Assembly (NCBI RefSeq): GCF_000165425.1
Contig: NW_001798975.1
Span: 6,944 to 70,943 of the forward strand
Length of the DNA: 64,000 bases
Direction of reading: 5' to 3'
From: Paramecium tetraurelia
Taxonomy: Eukaryota > Ciliophora > Oligohymenophorea > Peniculida > Parameciidae
Part shown: positions 13,670 to 25,294 of the stretch, one piece after another
Layout of the letters: each line of letters opens with the position of its first letter
Position numbering within the stretch: position 1 is the stretch's first letter
The notes under the pieces: generated by a model
Database searches by the model: none
What the model saw: only the letters and a program-made list of their open reading frames with translations
Told to the model about the DNA's origin: nothing
Position numbers and translations under genes: made by a program

Positions 13670-14451
13670 TTTAGGTAATTATGAGAAGGAGAATAAGGAT
13701 GCTTTTTAGAAGTGGTTATTTCTAGGTATAAAAAGAAATATGCATCTAAAAGGATTTCATTAAATTTATTTCCAGAAAGCTTTTCTAGTCACTCAAAAAT
13801 TTGCAAAGTGCTCGACAATGGAATCTGTATTAATTCTGCATATTTGATCCCTTTATAAATACATTCGCAATAATTAATTGTTATTTGAGGCAATTCTATT
13901 TTACTGTCTTCGTCAAATTAGCTTTGGATTAACTACTTAAAATAATAGAGATCTAAAATTAGTTTATTTTTATTTGAGTAAATTAGTGAAGTTACCTTAA
14001 TGGGCAAATACTCTATGTTGAAGTTCAGGGTCAAAGGCTCCTGAAACCATTTAAGGAATATCGCTATAACCACATTCTGGATTATTGGAATTTAGGTGTG
14101 TTGTTATATCATTTGTAAAATCTAGAACTTCCTTTTAAGGTCAAGACACCCTATTAGATGTATTAGGCCATTCTGAATAGTAAAGTTGAGTTCCTCTAAT
14201 GCATTAAAATTGATATTTTAATCATTCTTAGGCCTGAGAAATCATTAATTAAATAATTATTGAATATAAATAAATCTATAGAAAGTAATCAAAATAAAGG
14301 TGAGAACTTTTTAATACATACTAGAAGAATGGGAGATGGGTTCTCCATTGTACTTAAATAATTTATATATTTAAAACTATTAGGCTCCATATTATACTTG
14401 AATGAATTTAAATCAAAATTTGAAAAAAAATACACAAAAATAGCTATTTGA
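13670..14451 (+). pseudogene. Broken protein kinase gene
   Basis: Kinase signatures occur in order but in different frames. Near 13945 the catalytic loop reads NNRDLK. Near 14030 an SGSKAPE sequence stands where GT-x-APE is expected. The next frame then gives YRYNHILDYWNLGVLLYHL and LPF, the subdomain IX-X region, and stays open to TGA at 14449-14451. An in-frame TGA lies just before the APE motif, and the shift after it has no GT that could begin an intron. The N-lobe is not recognisable. It lies about 150 bp downstream of the coiled-coil gene's stop and ends 7 bp from the convergent stop of the Mei2-like gene, so it probably has no function as a protein. Confidence 0.65.
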
Positions 14452-14458
14452 AGCACAA

Positions 14459-15190
14459 TCATCTTGCAAATTCATAAAGCCTTCTTCCCTACAATTTTGC
14501 ATATTTTAATTGGCAAATTTACTATAATTAATAAAATAGTAATACTTTCTCTGTATTAGTCCATTTTTAATTATTAAATGTTCTATAAAACTTTAATACT
14601 ACATCCTGATTGATAAAATTAACAAAAGCATATCCCAAATGGCCTTCATTCTTGAATTATAAAATTTGAAATACATTGTTATCTAAAGGCAAATAGAAAA
14701 AATCATAAAGATTACGAAATTCTTTATTTAAAATATTTCTCAAATCGTTTGGCTTCATGCTTCTGGGTATATTTTTGAGCATCAAAGTGGTTCTTTCATC
14801 TTTAAGAATCTATGTTTTTTAAAGAAAGGCTTTACATTCTCTTCTACGATCTCTAAAGATGCTTATTGCTATTATAAATATTTTTCATCGTTCAAGAATA
14901 TAAGTTTGTCTTATATCAATTCTTAACTGAACTGTTCAAAATTTATTAAGCCATCTTCTTCAGGGACTAATAATTTAAACTCTAAAATGGATTATAAACT
15001 GAATACCAAAAGCACAAAGAGAAGCTTCAAATTTTTCATCAAAACTCAACAAAGGTCGTGGGATCTTAAGTTAGGAAGCTTCGAAAGATGAGTTGCTAGA
15101 ACTGTTAGGAGACGCTGTTGTGTTGGTCTATGAAAACCTTCCTTTATTTGGAGTTGTTCTTAGAGTATAATCAACTAAATCACAAATCAT
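14459..15190 (-). CDS. Mei2-like RNA-recognition protein, short
   Basis: Three introns (14982-15006, 14810-14835, 14522-14545) restore one frame of 218 residues. The C-terminal half matches the RRM_2 domain that is diagnostic of Mei2-type proteins. TTLMLKNIPRSMK is strand 1, GYAFVNFIN is RNP1, and CQLKYAKLQGR is the conserved Mei2 tail. The first 90 residues are serine- and asparagine-rich with a possible phosphorylated region. Mei2 proteins bind RNA and in yeast drive meiotic commitment; most are far longer and carry extra RRMs, so this is essentially the Mei2 RRM alone. The start could also be ATG 15217, with a 33-nt intron, but that lies 4 bp after the upstream gene's stop. ATG 15190 leaves about 30 bp, so I chose it. 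Confidence 0.8.
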
Positions 15191-15221
15191 TATTTAATAA
15201 TAAAAACAATGGATCATTGTC

Positions 15222-18091
15222 TCATTGGTTTTCTAACTTTCTAATAGTAGCTCTTGTTTTAATTTATCTCTCAAAATTTGTTAAGCAATTAAGACAGTTC
15301 CACTTCCCTTACGGAACCTCCTTTAAATTAATACACTTTGGATGGAATACTTTTGGACAAGTATCACAACAAATAACCTTTCCTCCTTTGTTACATTTCT
15401 TGCATCTGTCTTCCCATTTCGTTTCTGTCTCAGCGTACTAAGGTTTAACTTAGTTTCTTTTCCTCAAATTTTGAGTAACATACATTTATGCCTCCTAAAC
15501 AAATTAAGGGGGAGGTTCGACTACCTTTTTAGCAACAACAACTACTTCTTCTACCTTTTTCTTTTCTCCAACAGGCAAAATTTATTATTGTATTTAAATC
15601 TTTTTTCTGTCAATGTAATCCTTAACTATTTAACCCAATACTTCTAAACAAATCTTCATTTTTGCTAAATTGCAATCATATTTCAGTTGCTCAATTAAAT
15701 TCTATCTTAAAGTTTCATAATAAGTGCCAAATAATTTCATAGGTAATTTCCTTACTCTTACTTTCCCAATATCCATTTATTCTAATTATTGTAACATAGT
15801 TTAAGGTTATTCATCAACAGAGGAATCATCTTCAACAACCTTTCTTCTTCTATTCGGTTATTAATAAGAATCGTCATCATTTTCATTTAATTATCTCTCA
15901 TCCATATCCTCATCTAATCTGAGTTCTAACTTCTCTTGCATCATCGTATTATCTACAAAATATTCAATTGCTTTCCCTAAAGGTTTTAGATCTATTTCGT
16001 CATATTCTTGGGAACTCTTCTTTTCAATTACATTCTGAAAACTCTTTAAAAATTCAACTCTTTATTCAGTGCTGCACCATCGTGAATTCTTCTCATTTAA
16101 ATATAGTGTTAAACTTTATTCTATTTCAACGAATTCATTCACAAGTTTATCAACATCTAAATTGATTAAACTATTTAATCTCTCTATTTATTCATCACTT
16201 TAATTGTGACCTTCCTATTCAATATCATTCTCTACACCCTTCCCATTTTTATGATTCTCTTGTTCGATTTAATCATTCTATTCCTAATTTTACTCATTTA
16301 TTTATAGTAATTTAGCCCTTTATAATTCAATTATGTTATTTTTTAAAGTGTTCTCTCGAACACCTTTTGGACATAAAGAATTGAGTAGATTTTAAATTTC
16401 AGTCTAATCATAAAATCCCCATTGTTATGATCGATCGTCATCAAGGATTGAATGTCTCATACATACAAAGATCTTATCAGGCTCATATAAAAAGAAGTAA
16501 TAAGAACTATGTTTAGCATCCTGACCTAAGCACATGGATGGATTTAACAATAAAGCTGGCATTTAAGTAATTGCCAATTCCTAATAAGAATTTATTAATA
16601 TGATTACCTTATCTTATTAATTATACCTTTCTGTTAGAGAGGCTATTTCTTTTTCTAATTTTGAATATTGTTACTTTAACTTTTGGGCTTGTTTTTGAGC
16701 TTATTCCATTTACTTTGTGAATTTCTGTGATTCAACTCTTGTTAAGCCATCCTGTTTCAATTGAGACTAAAATATGATGTGGAACTATACTTTTGCAATT
16801 GAAATATTGCCTTCAGCTTCAATTATCTCTTTTTTAATGTCAATTTGTTGACTTCTCTATTATTTAATTTGGGTGCCTAATTATTGTTTGATTCTATTAT
16901 TGGATAGGAGATTTTCAGTTCTGAATTAGTACAAAAACTGAGTCTTCTTTAGACCAGTCAATCCATCTGAAAGGGCTATAAGTAATTTACACACTTTCTT
17001 GGTGTCTGTGTAATCACAAAAATCTATCATTTCTTATTACAAAGGTAGAATTCCTTGTTTGTAGATATTGGTTGGCAATGATTTTATGTCATCCCGTAAT
17101 AATTCATAATATCTGATTCTATTTGTAAACCACATGTATCCAAGGAGATGCCAATATGGGATTTTCTAGAAGTATTGTTATATAGGTTACGTATGATTAT
17201 TTTTACATCTATTCCTAATCTAAATCTTCAATAATTTGCTTAAGGTAGAAGTAGCAGAAAAAGAGGATCAATTCGTCAGGTTTGGTTTAGATTAAATTAT
17301 ATATCTCCTAACGAGTTTTTTAACTATAGGGCGTGTGGTTATCTTTGAAATGAATCAAGGTGCCGATGTTATTTACTTAACTTTACTCTTTTTATATAAT
17401 GTATTGTAATACGTTCAGTTTACTGTTCTCCTGCGTAGAGGATGTCACTCACAATTTTATCCATATAATTATAGCTATCCCATATCTTAAGAATATCTTC
17501 AAAGAGGTTCTAGGGAATGGTTGGATCAAGTTGGAGTTGTGGCTTCTTTTTAATTTCAATGGTAAACAATTATTGATAAGCTGTCAGATATTCATCAAAT
17601 ATTGGAAAAATGACTCTTCCTTATTGGACATAGGTTGGATATTTTTATTGAAATTCTGTGTGTTTTTTCAATTTGTCTTCTTGTGGTTATAGGGTTTTCT
17701 GAAAGAATTCAGGGATTTGACTAGTTTTCTTCTTTTTCTATGGTTCCGAGTCTTTCAATTTTCTCTTGGCCATTCTCTCTATACAAGAGAGACAGTACCA
17801 TTTAGCACCTTCCTGGAATTATGGCTCTTTGTTTTAAGTTCGTATGCATTCCTTGTGGTATTTGAAGTGACACCTTATACAGATTATAGTTGGAGTGGAT
17901 TGAGTAGTCACTTTGCATAATCGACATATAGATTTGTCACCAAATTGCTATTTACCATCAATTGGCTTTTTCTAGTCTAGTTTCATAGCCATTTTCTTAT
18001 CTTTCTTGTCCTTCTTCTTTTTTGGATTGTCTTCTACTTATGATTCCTCAATTATTTCATCCTCAATGTTTACTTCTTCCTCACTAGCCAT
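15222..18091 (-). CDS. PHD/DDT/WHIM chromatin protein, ISWI-partner-like
   Basis: Protein of about 936 residues (927 if a 27-nt in-frame segment is also an intron). Certain introns are 17343-17376 and 17166-17190. Domains in order: a lysine-rich head; PHD finger 1 at about 55-105 (CRLC, IICIRCHFKYHKEC, YCLSC); a DDT-like helical region at about 190-310; a coiled coil; a WHIM/WSD segment (DDRSQQWGFYDQTEI, then SLCPKGVREN); an acidic and glutamine-rich stretch; and PHD finger 2 at the C-terminus (CKKCNKGGKVICC, HPKC, NCLNC). This order resembles BAZ/ACF1 subunits, which pair with the ISWI motor to space nucleosomes. PHD fingers usually read histone H3 tails. No bromodomain is visible. Further 3n-length intron-like pieces (GTATAG...TTTTAG near 16770) could shorten the protein slightly. 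Confidence 0.85.
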
Positions 18092-18448
18092 TAAGTATGT
18101 CTATGAATTATTTCAAATAATTTAAAACTGTGAATCCAAAAGAAGTGCTATTAACTTAATTACTAATATATTATAATATGCAAAATTATTTTTATAAACT
18201 CTCCTCAAGTGAGAGTGTTTTTTACCTCATTATACTTTCACTTCCTACTCATTTACTGATTTTAAACACACATCATTCCATTAATATTAATATCCAATAA
18301 AATAACAGTCCAATTAAACATCTCGTTAAACCATTTCTTTTGAACTCCCCCAATCCGAATAATTTAATCTCCTACTTTTCGACAATCTTAATTAGAATTA
18401 CATTCACATCCACCTTCAATTCCTCGTATCTCTCTATTCTTTAGGCAT
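18092..18448. other. Intergenic region with a small inverted repeat
   Basis: This AT-rich spacer separates divergent genes. At 18199-18215, CTCTC and GAGAG flank a 7-base CTCAAGT spacer and could form a short hairpin. From about 18345 the plus strand is already open in the frame of the next gene, so that gene's true start may lie a little upstream of the one chosen. Confidence 0.4.
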
Positions 18449-19222
18449 ATGGTTTAATCTAGGCAATTTTCCAAGAACTTTGTTCAATCCACCTTCACTA
18501 CAAATACAATAAGAAATATTGATTTCCTGTAATTCAAGAAAATGTTAGAGAAGTCTTAATTTACGATGAATTTCAATACTCAATTAAAAAATGGGAAGAA
18601 ATAGAAATATATGAAATAGTGCAAGTCTTCAGAAACTAACAGGAATTATTAGTCAAGCTTAAAGAAATCAAAATAATATTTGGATAAGGAATCTGCTATA
18701 ATAGGGAGCTCTAATTCTCAGCAAAGGCCAAGAAGGCTGAAGAAAAAGGTTTCAAAATAGAATATCCAAATGTCATCATTGTAATCCAAATTGTCTCTCA
18801 AATAAGAATTACTCAAACATATTAATCATAAGCAAGTCGAAAAGCGAAAGGTTGATATCACTAATCCAGAGGACTTGAGTACTATGCAATAATAATTGTT
18901 ATCGCAATAAATACAATAGTAACTATCTCTGGAAGACACATAATTAAGCCTTATGATGTAATAGCAACATGAAATCACTATGTAATTTATGCCAGATATT
19001 GTGAGGATTGTCAACCATTATATGAACAGTTAAAATAATAATAACAAATTGAAAATATTGAGCTAAAAATAAAAGAAAGAGTAAGACAGAATTAAAAGTG
19101 AAATAAAGGAGATGAGAGATAAAGAGTCTTCGACAGTCATAAACTTGGAATTAAAATACTATTAGATTCTAATTATAAATGAAGAATAAATGTAGTATTT
19201 CTAATGTTATAAGAAGATTTGA
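18449..19222 (+). CDS. Hypothetical glutamine/lysine-rich protein
   Basis: Open from ATG 18449 to TGA 19220-19222 without introns, 257 residues; a second in-frame ATG at 18542 is an alternative start. Composition is basic and Q/S/N-rich, with RPRRLKKKVS near residue 95 and a helical, probably coiled-coil second half (QQQLLSQQIQQQLSLED). No known domain is recognised. Right after the stop, a second frame continues with coding-like sequence to about 19440, so the gene may once have been longer and its present end may come from a frameshift. Confidence 0.55.
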
Positions 19223-19723
19223 TTGAATAGAAAATTCAAGAAATGATCAAGTTGAACAATGTGATTGAATCCTGACAACAAACAAATGATATCATATCAA
19301 ATTTCATTCCTGAATTGAATAAATTAAAATAAATGAGATTTGTTCGAAAGTAAAATATTATTATTCAAAGAACTCATGCTAGATCAATTAATCTAAAAAT
19401 AGTGCTGAATGGAGTATATAAATTATAATTGACAAAGAAATAATGATTTAGATATTTCTAAATTCATTATAATTTTCATGAGTTAGAAACTTCAAATTCA
19501 AAGAACGAAAAAAATCATGAATATAAAATTATTCACACTCTAAAAAAAATTAGACTATAAAGAGGTTTTTTAATCAAAAATAATCAAATAAATAAAGTAT
19601 AAATTTATTTTTTTTTGGTGGTTCTGAGAGTGATAAGGAAGTGCTAAATCAAGATGGACATGCTTCATATTTATGATCGGTATTAGGATAGTAACAAAGG
19701 GAAATTGAATAGATTGAAGTCAA
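19223..19723 (+). pseudogene. Coding-like tail in a shifted frame
   Basis: From about 19216 the plus strand, one frame over from the preceding gene, reads DLIEQKIQEMIKLNNVIES, then one TGA, then QQTNDIISNFIPELNKLKQM and onward to a TGA near 19445. It looks like the detached C-terminus of the preceding gene. I found no GT...AG segment of the length needed to join the frames. Bases 19450-19720 show no coding signal. Confidence 0.35.
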
Positions 19724-19939
19724 ATGGAAGAAGATATTCTTAAAAAAAAGGAAGAATAAGATGAAGATGATCATGATTTGATGATTAATCGAAGAAGGAG
19801 GAACAAAATGATTGGGTTCTTAGAGGCGTCTCAAACAAATAAAGAATTATTAGAATCTTTAAATACATTTAATATTTATCTAAAGACTAATCTTGAATAT
19901 TAATTATTTAGTAAACTTAAGAAGTTGTGTATTTATTGA
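19724..19939 (+). CDS. Small acidic/basic ORF, 71 residues
   Basis: ATG 19724 to TGA 19939, no intron. It begins with a charged run (MEEDILKKKEEQDEDDHD), then RRRRNK, then a leucine-rich helix. The TGA is only 13 bp before the ATG of the ARMC9-like gene. No family is recognised. It may be a real small protein or the last exon of a decayed gene. Confidence 0.35.
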
Positions 19940-19952
19940 TAATTTTATATTA

Positions 19953-21459
19953 ATGAAATCTGCAAATTCAAATTTGCCCAATTCTATTCAACCTGATTAA
20001 AATGAAATCAATGAATACATTAAAGAGTATCTTAGATATTCATCTTTTACAAACACTCTTGAATGTTTTGAAGCAGAAATAAAGAGCAAATAAGTTTCCA
20101 ATAAAGTACTCATTTCAATAATTCTTACTTTTAGATGCTGAATAAATAATAATAATCTAAATAAATAGGAGATGAAGCCCCAAGACTATTTCAGTTATTT
20201 AAGAGTGACAATACAAAAACTAAAAGAGAAATCAATTTAGAAAAGGAGTAAAAAGCCTTTAATAAAAAATATTAATAAATCCTGCAGGCTGGGAGACAAA
20301 TCTTCTCTGTGAGTATCAATCTACTCTAATTATTGCATTCTCTCAAAGAAACAGCCAAGAATGAGAACTTGAGTGAAACCTTAGAAAATTATAAAATTTA
20401 ATTGGGGAAGTATCATAAAGTGATCATCAATGAAGGTAAGCCAGAAGGAACAGAATTGATTACTGAATAAGTTATGCATGAACACAAGACGAAACTATTT
20501 AAAAACTTTCAAGATAAACATGTGGATGGAATGATTGAGGTTTTGCTGTCTCTAAGAGTCAATGCACTGCAGATAGCACCTGAATTGAGAAAGAACCTAG
20601 TTTATGAGTTAATTAGAAATGATGTATTCAATATTGAAGCAACAGAGAAATTTGATTTTGTTGTTCATTTATTGGATATCAATAATTAGAGTCTGAGACA
20701 CGCCATTACTAGTTTGATTAGTGTCATCAGCAGTACTTTGAGAGGAGTGGAATACCTAACATATAATGGGAATATGATCATTATTGAGAAAATCATTAAA
20801 ATTTTGAAGGAATAAGAAAATGGTTCTGTTACTTAAAGATTTTGTTTGGCAATTCTCTAAAAAGCTAGTATTAAAGATACTGTAATACCAACCTATGTTC
20901 ATAATGAAATCATCTAATGGATCATATTATTAATTCAAAAATCAATAAATACAAAAATTCATATATTTTGTCTTGATTTTGCATCTGCTACATTAGCAAA
21001 TGTAATTCACACTCCATACACATTGCAATATCTTGAGAAATAAGGGAAATTTGCTCATTAGGTTATGGAATAACTCTTAAAGTTCATGAAAGAATAGATT
21101 TAAGTAAGTGTGTTGATGCATGTTTTAATTTGTCTATCATATTTGAGTAAGGAGAACTTTGCCAAACAAATGGAAGAATGTAGGTTTGTGGAGAGAATCA
21201 GCGAATTCGTTGAATATTACAGTGTAATAAATACAGGTACATAATTATAGATATGAATTGAATAGAGAATGAAGCAGCTGAGATAGACAAAAAAACAGTA
21301 TTGGATTTGTGTGCTCATATGTTTCATCCTAAAGATACATCTCTGGATAATTCAGAGACAGTTGAATTGAATGAATTAAAAACTGAGGATAGAATTAGAG
21401 AATATGAAAATGAATAAGGAGAACTGATATTTGAATGTTTTTAGGATGAAGTGAGTTGA
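19953..21459 (+). CDS. ARMC9: LisH-domain armadillo protein, ARMC9-like
   Basis: Two 29-nt introns (20106-20134 and 21237-21265) give 482 residues. The N-terminus is a LisH dimerisation motif (EINEYIKEYLRYSSFTNTLECF). A short linker and coiled coil follow, and then helical repeats of armadillo type from about residue 150 to 430, including LRVNALQIAPELRKNLVYEL. The C-terminus is acidic. This order and length fit ARMC9, a basal-body and ciliary protein whose human form is mutated in Joubert syndrome; a ciliate would be expected to keep it. The assignment rests on domain order and partial similarity from memory. Another LisH plus armadillo protein is the main alternative. Confidence 0.75.
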
Positions 21460-21718
21460 TTATGAAATTTATTATTCAATCGATTAATTTTAAAATAATT
21501 CTTGTCTCCAAATAGTTAAAGAATAAATTTAAAACATCTATTTTAATGAAATAATCCACAATTATATATGAAATTTGATCAAATTTCTCCTTGAATTTCC
21601 TATAAATTTTCAAATATCTAAACAATGCAGTCATTTTACATTAAGCAAATCATTTTACATTAGGCAAATCATAAATGAGAGTAGAAAGTATTTTTAATAA
21701 CTCTAAATACTTCTATAA

Positions 21719-22357
21719 ATGGAAGAAAATCCTGTTCCTATCCAAGAATAGACTAAGGATAAAACTAAGTAAAGAAAAGCTATTGACTGTGAGATTAAAA
21801 CAAGGTTAATATTCAGTGTAGTTAATGATCGTCTCCCAATTTATTAGGTAATGAAGAATTTCAATGATTTATTATTTTAGGCTGCTATTCTCCATAAAGT
21901 TAAATATTCATCAGCAAAACACATTCTTAGAAATTACTTCAATGACTCAGCGAACTTTTTTTCGACATAAAGAAAGAGGAAGAGAAAAATACTCTGCACC
22001 AATGTATTTATATTAATAGAAGCATGTTCTGGAAAAATCACAATAAAGAAACAATAATTGAATTCCATGTCTTCTGCTAACAATGGACAGATTTCAGGGT
22101 TGTAACAAAAGACTTTAAGTTAACTTTCTTATGCAATATGTCAAGAAGTTTAGCCGCTTCAAAGTATAACTAAATAATTGATTGTTGTTAGAGAAGATCG
22201 TTAAAAAAGCAATAAGAAGAATTGGAAAGATTCAACAAGACTTGGATAAGTTATACTCGATCATAAAAAGGTAGCACAACGAAATGACGAATTTAAAGGA
22301 ACTATATTGAAATTATCAAAATTAATAATTATTTTACATTTGAATTATAATAGGTGA
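21719..22357 (+). CDS. Helix-turn-helix protein, ciliate type
   Basis: ATG 21719 to TGA 22357. An intron-like segment of 33 nt at 21847-21879 has in-phase length, so the protein is 212 or 201 residues. Splicing joins LPIYQ to AAILHKVKYSSAKHILRNYF, which looks like the recognition helix of a homeodomain-like helix-turn-helix that recurs in many Paramecium proteins. The remainder is basic with short low-complexity runs. Likely nuclear and DNA-binding, by inference. The 260 bp in front of it hold a TTTACATTA-GCAAATCA element present twice in a row near 21635-21670. Confidence 0.6.
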
Positions 22358-22670
22358 TAATACTTATAGGCTGTTGAATTAATTTTAAATTAAATTAAAG
22401 CAGATCTTCTCTGCTAGAATGTTTAGAATTTCATGTGTTTAACATCTCAATTTGAATTTAAGATTTGGCTAATTAAAAATATCAAATTTTGGTTTAGTTA
22501 AGAATCAATTATCATATTTTAAATTAAAAATAATTTAATCATTAAATTTAAATCAAGAAATTCTCATATTATTTGTTGCTTTCAATTTAGATGAATTAAT
22601 ACTTTCATTCATTAAGAATAAATATCACAACTAATAAACTATATTATATTTCAATTTTATGTAATTTTTT
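22358..22670. other. Intergenic, nothing recognised
   Basis: A very AT-rich spacer between convergent genes. The plus strand is closed by TGA in every frame. No repeat or RNA-like fold stands out. Confidence 0.5.
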
Positions 22671-23497
22671 TCATGGTTATGGTAAATTGTCTCTGTCAAA
22701 CAAGGGACATTTGCAGTCTGGGTGTCTATATTTTCTTCCACATCTATAGCAGAATTCGTAAAAGCATTTGCATTTCATGTGATTACATCCCTATAATCAG
22801 ATAAGTCTCATACTTTTTCTTTCAAAATCCAGGCTCCACAATTGGTACATTATTTGCAATTCATATTTTCGACTAACTTCTTGAATTCTCTTTCATTGTT
22901 CTATTATTAATATAGTTTAATTGATTTTTACTTCTTTGTTTTTGGTTAATTAGAATTATTCACAAGTGAATTATGGATGTGATTCAGATTTGCATCTCAG
23001 ACAATATTTTTTAGTGCAAAATTCGCAGTAAAAGGCTGGATCTCCACTTTGATTGATGATGAAAATATTTTAACATCCAAGTGTTGGACAACACGAGAAT
23101 TTATTTTAATGTTTGATTACTAATTCATCCAATTATGCACTAAAATAGATGTTGATTTATTGAAAATTGAATCCTAATTTAGGTAGGAGTGAGGCAGATA
23201 GTTTTTCTTCTATTTATTATTTAAATCAACAATATTACTGCAGCCTTATGATGGACATGTCAGTTATTGATATCTTTCTTTCAAGCAGTTTTCAATTAGT
23301 TTAGAGATGCAGTTTTTGTGGAAGGTGTCTCCACAGTTTGTTCTGAATATTTCATCTTCATTTGTTGTCAAATCATCAAAACAAATTTAGCATTGCATTT
23401 TAACAGAGTAGAATCTTTTGATTGGCAATCCTGTTTTATCACGAATGTTTTTCTGATTCAAGGAAACTTCTTCGATTTGATTCATGTTGTAATTCAT
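22671..23497 (-). CDS. RBR (RING-IBR-RING) E3 ubiquitin ligase
   Basis: Introns 23210-23238, 22901-22931 and 22791-22813 give 247 residues. RING1 starts CQICFDDL and continues CGDTFHKNC and CPSQGC. The IBR segment has SCCPTLGCQ, then FYCEFCTKKYCLRC and ESHP. RING2 has CTNCGAWI, then GCNHMKCKCFYEFCYRC and a final HPDC. In this family RING1 binds the ubiquitin-loaded E2 and the first cysteine after the C-x-x-C of RING2 forms a thioester with ubiquitin. Here CTNCGAWI leaves no spare cysteine right after the second zinc ligand, where the catalytic cysteine normally follows (C-x-x-C-x10-C), unless GCNHMKC supplies it. The protein is compact, with almost no sequence outside the three modules. Confidence 0.85.
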
Positions 23498-23648
23498 TTA
23501 TTTAATTATAAATAATGTCTTGATTAATAGAAATTAGAAATAATTAAAGGTAATTAATACAAATTATTTTAATGAAACAAATATATATATAAATAGTAAG
23601 AATCAAGTATTTAATAAATTATTAAATAACAAGTAAAGCAACAAAAAG

Positions 23649-24945
23649 ATGTTTCTAGACCTTGTATTTAATTTTTGCTGCTCGAAACGGCAGAGAGATG
23701 AAAAGGATACAAAATCACAAAATAGCAATAAAAGTTAGGAGGAACAATTTTTAGAGCAAAGAAGGATTGAGTTAGACATTGGGAAGACTGCGATGAATGA
23801 ACTAATAAGTAGCACAAATTTATTGAAATTTTTTAAGAATCAAAGCCCGCATCATCAATCGGATCACCAACAGATAACTATCTATAATTAAATGACGAAA
23901 AATAATAATAAAAAAAGAGTAGTTTCGAAGAAGACAACGTTTAGGAGAATTAGTTCGATATAGAGGATGGCAATAAAGGGAATCATTATCAAATGAAAGA
24001 TCATTCAGGCATGCGGTAAGAGGAAATTAATATCATCTTTATAATAGTTCCAAATCTCAGGAGAAGGTAGAGAAGGGTTTGAAGAAGAAGATAAGTAAAG
24101 CAAAGGAGAAACAAGATGGAGACAAGAGAGTTGTGAAAATTTGGTAACCTGAAGAGGATCAACGTCTCAGAAAGTTGTATCAAGAGTATTAGGGAAATTG
24201 GAGTAAAATAATTCAGTTTATGCCTGAACGAAACATTTCATAATGTTCTCAGCGATGGAGAAGGATAAATCCTATTTAAGTTAATATGAAAATCATAATG
24301 TTTAGAATAAATAAAAATGGAATTAAGAGGAAGATGCAAAATTAGTACAATTGGTTGCTCAAGAGGGAAAGAATTGGACCAAATTGGCCAGACACTTTTA
24401 AGGAAGGTCTGGCAAATAAATCAGAGAAAGATATCTTAATAAATTGGATCCTGCACTTAATTTTGTACCTTGGACAGAATAAGAGGATTAGGAGATTGTC
24501 AAATATTATAATTAATATGGTGCCAAATGGAGTGTTGTTGCTTCCCATTTGAAGGGACGATCTGTAAATTTATGTATTGATTTAGGAAAATATGGTGAAA
24601 AATAGATTTTACTCTCACATTTAAAAACATTTGTTGGGTCGACAAAATAAATATCAAATTATTTTTAATTCTGGTCACAATCAACAGAATGGAAATTAAT
24701 AGCAATAAGAAGGAAATCAAAATATGGATGTTGAATATTCTGATACTTCAAATAGTGAATAAAAGTTAGTGCATTCTGAAAATTATTCAGTAAACATTTA
24801 TTAAATTATTATATAGTCTTCAATAGGATCGAGTACATTTACTTTCTCCTATTATGAAGATGAAGATTTTAGCGGAAATGGTTAAGATTTATTGTATGAT
24901 AATTAATTTGAATAAGACTTCGATGAAAAAGCCAGAGTGTATTGA
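23649..24945 (+). CDS. Three-repeat Myb transcription factor
   Basis: Introns at 23919-23944, 24016-24047, 24280-24305 and 24564-24585 give 396 residues (387 if a 27-nt segment near 24800 is also removed). Three consecutive Myb repeats follow a basic linker. R1 is KIWQPEEDQRLRKLYQEY...CSQRWRRI, R2 is KWNQEEDAKLVQLV...RERYLNKLDP, and R3 is PWTEQEDQEIVKYY...VKNRFYSHI, each with the spaced tryptophans that build the helix bundle. The last third is acidic and glutamine/asparagine-rich, as in an activation tail. Without removal of the first intron the N-terminal 115 codons seem to be a separate ORF overlapping the second ATG, so the intron matters. The likely role is sequence-specific DNA binding, as in animal c-Myb and plant 3R-Myb cell-cycle factors. 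Confidence 0.88.
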
Positions 24946-25294
24946 ATATGTAATTTTTATAGAATAAATAAGTATCAATTTCTTAAAATTCTTATGTATA
25001 AATTAAAGTTGTTATTAACATGTGCATTTATCAAGCAAGCTAATTTGTGTGATTAAATATCAATACAATCATATTTTATGATACTATAAGAGTTCTCAAA
25101 CAATATCATATTTTGGTAGTCTCTAATTTTTAATTTAGGATTAACTATAGGTGTTTAGTTTTATGAATTAGCAGATAATAGATAGAAATTCAAATGAATT
25201 AGTAAGTCTTTTTTTTAATATATAAATATAATTTACAGTTTAAAATGTTTGAAATACTAGTTTTATTAATGATATTAATTTAATTTATTCGTTA
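24946..25294. other. Intergenic, nothing recognised
   Basis: An AT-rich spacer between two co-directed genes with no open frame of note. It presumably contains the terminator of the Myb gene and the promoter of the pseudokinase gene. Confidence 0.5.

Noticed and set aside
13793-14230. Minus-strand frame reading FNALEELNFTIQNG and onward, at first taken for a gene
   Set aside because: It is the antisense shadow of the kinase remnant, whose plus strand carries recognisable kinase motifs; no minus-strand start or splice pattern fits.
15118-17920. Several hydrophobic plus-strand ORFs across 15.1-17.9 kb
   Set aside because: They are opposite-strand shadows of the PHD/DDT gene, produced by its charged, A-rich sense strand; none shows a motif.
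24342-24720. Short ORFs on both strands around 24.4-24.7 kb
   Set aside because: They overlap the Myb repeats of the plus-strand gene in other frames and carry no signal of their own.
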